From Chrysomallon squamiferum (lineage: Eukaryota; Mollusca; Gastropoda; Neomphalida; Peltospiridae), in assembly GCA_012295275.1 (NCBI GenBank), contig CM022677.1, positions 15,226,970 through 15,288,969 on the forward strand: 62,000 bases of DNA, read 5' to 3'. This document shows positions 57,501-62,000 of the stretch, piece after piece. The notes under the pieces were generated by a model that saw nothing but the letters and a program-made list of their open reading frames with translations, was not told the origin of the DNA and did not search any database. Positions within the stretch are counted from its first letter, which is position 1. Each line of letters opens with the position of its first letter. The position numbers and the translations under genes are program-made.

Positions 57501-58417
57501 ACCTTGTATTTGCTATTGTTTTTTGTTTTCCCACGCTAAACTTTACTCAGTCATTTCACGTTGCTTTCATTTAATTTGTATTTCTTTTGAAAAATCAAAG
57601 AGTATAATACTATAAATTCTTCTTCTTCTTCTTATTATTATTATATAATTCCATTTTTGTCAAGGTTTGTTTTAATTATTATTATGTGTTTTCTGCATCA
57701 TTATAAAAAGAATTTTAAAATTAATATTAGATAAAACTTCCGGCATGAAAGAGTAACATAGACATAAATGTTCTTGTTGTCATAGAGATGAAACTTTTAT
57801 TAATTAATTAATTTATTTATTTTAATAACCTTTTTTTTCTTTCTTTTCATCTTTTTATTTTCTTTATTTCTTTCTTTATTTTTTTAATAATTTCCTGAAT
57901 TGTTCTTTTATTTTTAAATATTTCACTTTTAAATATTTGGCTTGTTTTTCAATTTTATCTTATTTGCTTCTATTCACTGACTACTTTTTTATATCTAGTC
58001 ACTACTTTGTTCATTTACTACACAATTAAATCTGCTACAGCAGTCACTGCATCTGAAATTTTTCAAATATAGTACAACCTCTGTAAAACAGACACTCTTC
58101 TTTGGTGACTGCATTATGCAGGGTTTTTTCTATTTTTATCCAGTGTATTAAAAAAATCTATGAAAACATCAACAAACCACCAAAAACGTTTAATAATAAT
58201 GTTTATATGTCAGTTAATAGTTTGTACTTACATTTTTATTCCTGTCCATTATTTCGCTTTAACTTAACTAAATCATCATATTGTACTAAACAGCTCTTTG
58301 CTGATCTTCACAATAAACCATGTGACTTTGAACCCACTGCATGGTATTTTCCATTCGAATGTATGCAAGAATTGCTTGTTCAGAAGCTTATAAAAAACAC
58401 ACTGAAGTATTTATTAA

Positions 58418-58443
58418 TTATTATTATTATTATTATTATTATG

Positions 58444-58482
<39 letters not shown>

Positions 58483-58500
58483 GTTATTATTATTATTATC
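58418..58500. repeat. (TTA)n microsatellite
   Basis: About 80 bases of TTA repeat with three interruptions. Confidence 0.96.
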
Positions 58501-58751
58501 ACAAACAACACATTGTTATGGTTTGTGATCAGAAAACTTGACTAGTTCAAATGTTTATTTATATAAATATAAAACTGATATTCTAATAAGCACTGACAAT
58601 ATCAAGGAAGATGGTCTCTGGATTAGTGGTTAGCCCATACTGATAAAACAGAATATACTGATTAGTAGAAAATGGATCAGTGATAATCACACATGGATTA
58701 TTGGTTTCAGAAGGTGATTGACAGCTGGTTGGTTGCAGGAACACTGTCCTC

Positions 58752-58756
<5 letters not shown>

Positions 58757-58811
<55 letters not shown>

Positions 58812-58840
58812 AAATTTCTTTCTTTCTTTCTTTCTTTCAT
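58757..58840. repeat. (TC)n then (TTTC)n microsatellite
   Basis: TC repeat of about 52 bases followed by five TTTC units. Confidence 0.96.
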
Positions 58841-59411
58841 ATTGTAAGACAATGAAATTTTTTTTAGAGGCAGAATGAAAAGCAATGGGAAATTAACAAT
58901 GTAAAAATGATTATTCATTTCCAGTGCATATGTAAACATTCTCATATTTATTTAAAACTAACATCTAGTGTTTATCATTGCTACATAATAACAAAATTTA
59001 ATTTATAGTTCTACATTTTCACCAGCCATGTTATTTTATATAACTTTTTTATTTATTTATTTCTGTTGTTTTTTATGATGGATTTTTTTCTGTCAGTCAC
59101 TATACCTTAATATTTATCTTTTTTTATTTACATAATTATTAATAATTTATTTATATAAGTAATTAATTTAATGATAATATTTGTTTTGGTTTTGTTTTAA
59201 GCATGAAGTAAAAAAGAAATAAATATAAAATGATTTTAAGCATCTTCATCAGTAAAAAACAAACAAATGAATCCATTCTGTCATGTGACTTGAATAAATT
59301 TGGATCATTCCATTTCTGTTTGCAGGGAGATGAGATTCTGTGACTGCCCAGACATAGATGAGATTCTGTGACTGCCCAGACATACATATGACAAACTGAT
59401 TTGATTTGCAG

Positions 59412-59511
59412 TCTGAATGTGGCTGCTGATGGACCTAAGGTGGTTGTTGCTGCTGATGAAAGTTTACAACTTCTACTTGAACCTGGAGACGAACCTGCAG
59501 ACAATTCATGA
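59412..59511 (+). CDS. Candidate terminal exon of an unidentified gene
   Basis: After the acceptor TTTGATTTGCAG one base completes a codon. Then 32 codons are open: LNVAADGPKVVVAADESLQL, LLEPGDEPADNS, TGA. The GC-richer codon use and the acidic, regular composition stand out from the AT-rich surroundings. A second acceptor-like TTTCTGTTTGCAG lies at 59315-59327, followed by a 28-bp direct duplication (GATGAGATTCTGTGACTGCC). No upstream exon could be joined to it. The protein is unknown. Confidence 0.45.
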
Positions 59512-59571
59512 TAATGATAATTGTATTAATTAATGTGATTTAGATTAGTTTTTTGGTAAGGTATGTACGCA

Positions 59572-59672
<101 letters not shown>

Positions 59673-59877
59673 GGTTATTCAGAAAGAAGGTAAGGTCTCA
59701 CATAAAGAAAATCAGATTTGTACTTACACTCAAATTTTAGAATTTTATATTTTATTGAAACAAAACCATGTTAAATCTGTAAGAAATGATGTCATGGAGT
59801 AAAAAATTTGGGGTAAATGTAGAGAAAAAAATAAAATAAAAGTCTAATATAAAAAAATGGGGTGTATGTAGAGATAA

Positions 59878-59918
<41 letters not shown>

Positions 59919-60025
59919 ATCTACATATGTTGTTTTTTCTTTCATTATACATTTTATTTCATTACATTGGAATGTGGGTTTTTCTAACTTAATTTTATTT
60001 GTTTCTGCTTTTTGAGTTGTGAGAA

Positions 60026-60073
<48 letters not shown>
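59878..60073. repeat. (AAT)n and (AC)n microsatellites
   Basis: AAT repeat at about 59878-59910 and AC repeat at 60029-60073. The sequence between and after them to 61154 is AT-rich without a supported gene. Confidence 0.95.
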
Positions 60074-60074
<1 letters not shown>

Positions 60075-61154
60075 GGGCTTCCATATTTATTTTATTTATT
60101 GTGTGTTTTGTATGTTAAAAGTGCGATCTACTGTACCAGAGAAATTTATTTCTGTAAAATACTTTAAATTTGAACACAAAGATCTGTTGTTTTCTTTTAT
60201 TATTATTATTATTTTAATTTCTTTGCAAATATCTTCATCATTATAATAATTTATTTTCTGAGTGTCTTGTTTTAATAAAAATATTAATTAACAATAATTA
60301 ATAATATGTCAAATATAATAAGAAAAAAAATCACATTTATGAGTGAAATAAAAATAGATTGTAAAATAACAAATAAGTAATAGTTAAATCTAATATGTTT
60401 GGTTTGTTTCATGCTATATGCAGACTGCATAGATTAAATATTTTTTAAAATTAAATTGTCTTTTCCTTTCTGGTTTTGTTGTTGTTTTCTTTTTTTTTCT
60501 CCAGCCTAAAATTTAATTTTAGCGAAGTTAATATTATAGAATGAAACTGGATTCACAATATTTTGAATTTAATTTTTTCATCTTTTTTATGTATATATAT
60601 ATTTCATTTTATTTATTTTATCATTATTTTAATTTATTTTCCTTTACATATCCAAAAGTGATATACATCATCATCATAGGTTATTCCCCCTATCCTGATT
60701 TCCCCACCACTACTTTTTCTCACCATATTTTCATTCATAAAGCATTTTCACTGCATTTAATTGATTAAAACTGAACTTTTTTCTCTCCATTTTCATATGA
60801 ATTCACTCTGATTCCAGTTATTGTTTTGCATTGCATTTATATATATATATATACATTTCACTTAATTTCATTTAATTTTCGTTATTATTTACAATAACAG
60901 TTTTGAAATTTATGTCACATATTTTATAATAAATGTAACAAAATAAAAAAAATAAAAAAATAAATAATAATAATAATTGCTTGTGTCAAATATAATTCAT
61001 ATGGCGTTTTCTATAAGCCTGTAACATTATGCATAATTCTGTTTCTTTTCTGTTTGTGATTTTTGTTTCACGATGTCTTTGTATTTGTTTTTTTACACTT
61101 GAATATTGGCTGTGATACTGATAAGCCTTACCTTTTTCCTGTGAACAGGCAGAT

Positions 61155-61354
61155 NNNNNNNNNNNNNNNNNNNNNNNNNNNNNNNNNNNNNNNNNNNNNN
61201 NNNNNNNNNNNNNNNNNNNNNNNNNNNNNNNNNNNNNNNNNNNNNNNNNNNNNNNNNNNNNNNNNNNNNNNNNNNNNNNNNNNNNNNNNNNNNNNNNNNN
61301 NNNNNNNNNNNNNNNNNNNNNNNNNNNNNNNNNNNNNNNNNNNNNNNNNNNNNN
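61155..61354. other. Assembly gap, 200 N
   Basis: Exactly 200 Ns, again a scaffold placeholder. It marks the right end of the contig that starts at 1265. Confidence 0.99.
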
Positions 61355-61556
61355 TTAATTAATTATTACTTTTTTTATGATTCTAATAATATATTATTCA
61401 TTTACACTGAGAGGAATCGTATAAACTGACTTACATAAATTTGGTTATTGCTTTAATTCAAGACGAATTTAGTGTATTTTTTAAATAAGTAAGAAAGTGA
61501 TTAAGTATGTATATAAAAACAAAAATAAATAAAACAAGAGGAACTATATTTAATAA

Positions 61557-61739
61557 TTAATTATTCTGGTATCGGACGCATTCACTAGCGAGGTGGAGAA
61601 ACTTCTAATACTCTGGGAATGCCGTGTAGGAGAATACCATCTGAATATTGCCGAATGCATGGAACATCCAAAGTTCAATCTGTTTAAAGAATTTGGTTTG
61701 TTTTGGCGAAGCAACGAAGAAAACATTATTTATTTATAA
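61557..61739 (+). CDS. Unidentified coding-like ORF fragment
   Basis: A 60-codon open frame without an ATG start runs SDAFTSEVEKLLILWECRVG, EYHLNIAECMEHPKFNLF, KEFGLFWRSNEE and ends in TAA. GC content and codon use are clearly higher than in the flanking AT-rich DNA. The Leu/Trp-rich helix-like pattern faintly recalls a MADF/Myb-like region, but I cannot assign it. It could be a last exon or a transposon piece. I see no clear acceptor AG just upstream. Confidence 0.4.
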   Translation, partial: LIILVSDAFTSEVEKLLILWECRVGEYHLNIAECMEHPKFNLFKEFGLFWRSNEENIIYL

Positions 61740-62000
61740 ATGCAATATTGTTTATTTATTTATTTATTATTTTATTTCTTGCTTTATTTCTTTAGTTAAT
61801 TAACATTTTTTTTATTTTTTTTTATCTTAACGTCACATACATTCTGAACCACTTTTCAGTTTAAACTGAATAAAAAGCCATTACTAAACATATTTTTTCA
61901 TTATTTGTATGTGTGTGTGGATATACATACATATACACATATAAACATATGCCTGCATGCATACCCACATGCATCAAACAAATACACACATACACACACA
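61740..62000. other. AT-rich tail with CA/TA short repeats
   Basis: Poly-T, TTTA and ACATAC/CACACA short repeats; no gene. Confidence 0.8.

Overview
This is an AT-rich eukaryotic (metazoan) window, dominated by simple repeats, minisatellites and decayed transposable elements, with only short, intron-separated or broken coding pieces. The repeated GGGAGATAACT-type motif (8.2-10.1 kb, 35.5-36.3 kb) is a non-coding motif I know from mollusc genomes. The transposon mix (Tigger/pogo, hAT, piggyBac, KRBA2-type integrase, L1-like LINE) also fits a mollusc. The class cannot be settled from the sequence. Two 200-N gaps (1065-1264 and 61155-61354) bound a single contig of about 59.9 kb.

The main structure is a large, old, inverted segmental duplication. 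Block A (1265-14165, plus orientation) matches block A' (29845-43485, minus). Block B (about 14340-18375, plus) matches block B' (about 44150-51640, minus). The blocks are not in simple palindrome order: the left side reads A-B, while the right side, read on the minus strand, reads (A edge at 53790-53400)-B'-A'. This suggests that an A-B unit was arranged in tandem and one part inverted. Divergence varies along the arms: 9 of 95 bases differ in one exon, but a thrombospondin-repeat exon shows no difference.

Block A/A' carries the end of an unidentified gene (three consecutive phase-0 exons at 1298, 3208 and 3757, mirrored at 43485, 42307 and 41779). It then holds a long GATA/CA/CT microsatellite field, mollusc-motif tandem repeats, a small TA-flanked MITE, a 692-bp hAT remnant with an 8-bp target duplication, a frameshifted TSP1 exon, and a 43-bp minisatellite that is about 1.0 kb long on the left and 2.3 kb on the right. 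Block B/B' holds remnants of a second unidentified gene, including a terminal exon (18286-18363 and 44177-44254).

The spacer between the arms (18.4-29.8 kb) is a transposon graveyard on the minus strand: an L1-like LINE (ORF1 24600-23605, endonuclease 21260-20700) split by a roughly 2.3-kb array of 51-bp repeats, then a KRBA2-like integrase pseudogene, then a piggyBac N-terminus. About 5 kb of gene-free AT-rich DNA follows. The right flank holds a prolyl 4-hydroxylase alpha pseudogene (48.5-49.2 kb), a nearly full-length but frameshifted Tigger/pogo transposase (56434-54627), a candidate terminal exon (59412-59511) and, beyond the second gap, an unidentified coding-like ORF (61557-61739). No convincing complete functional gene is visible.
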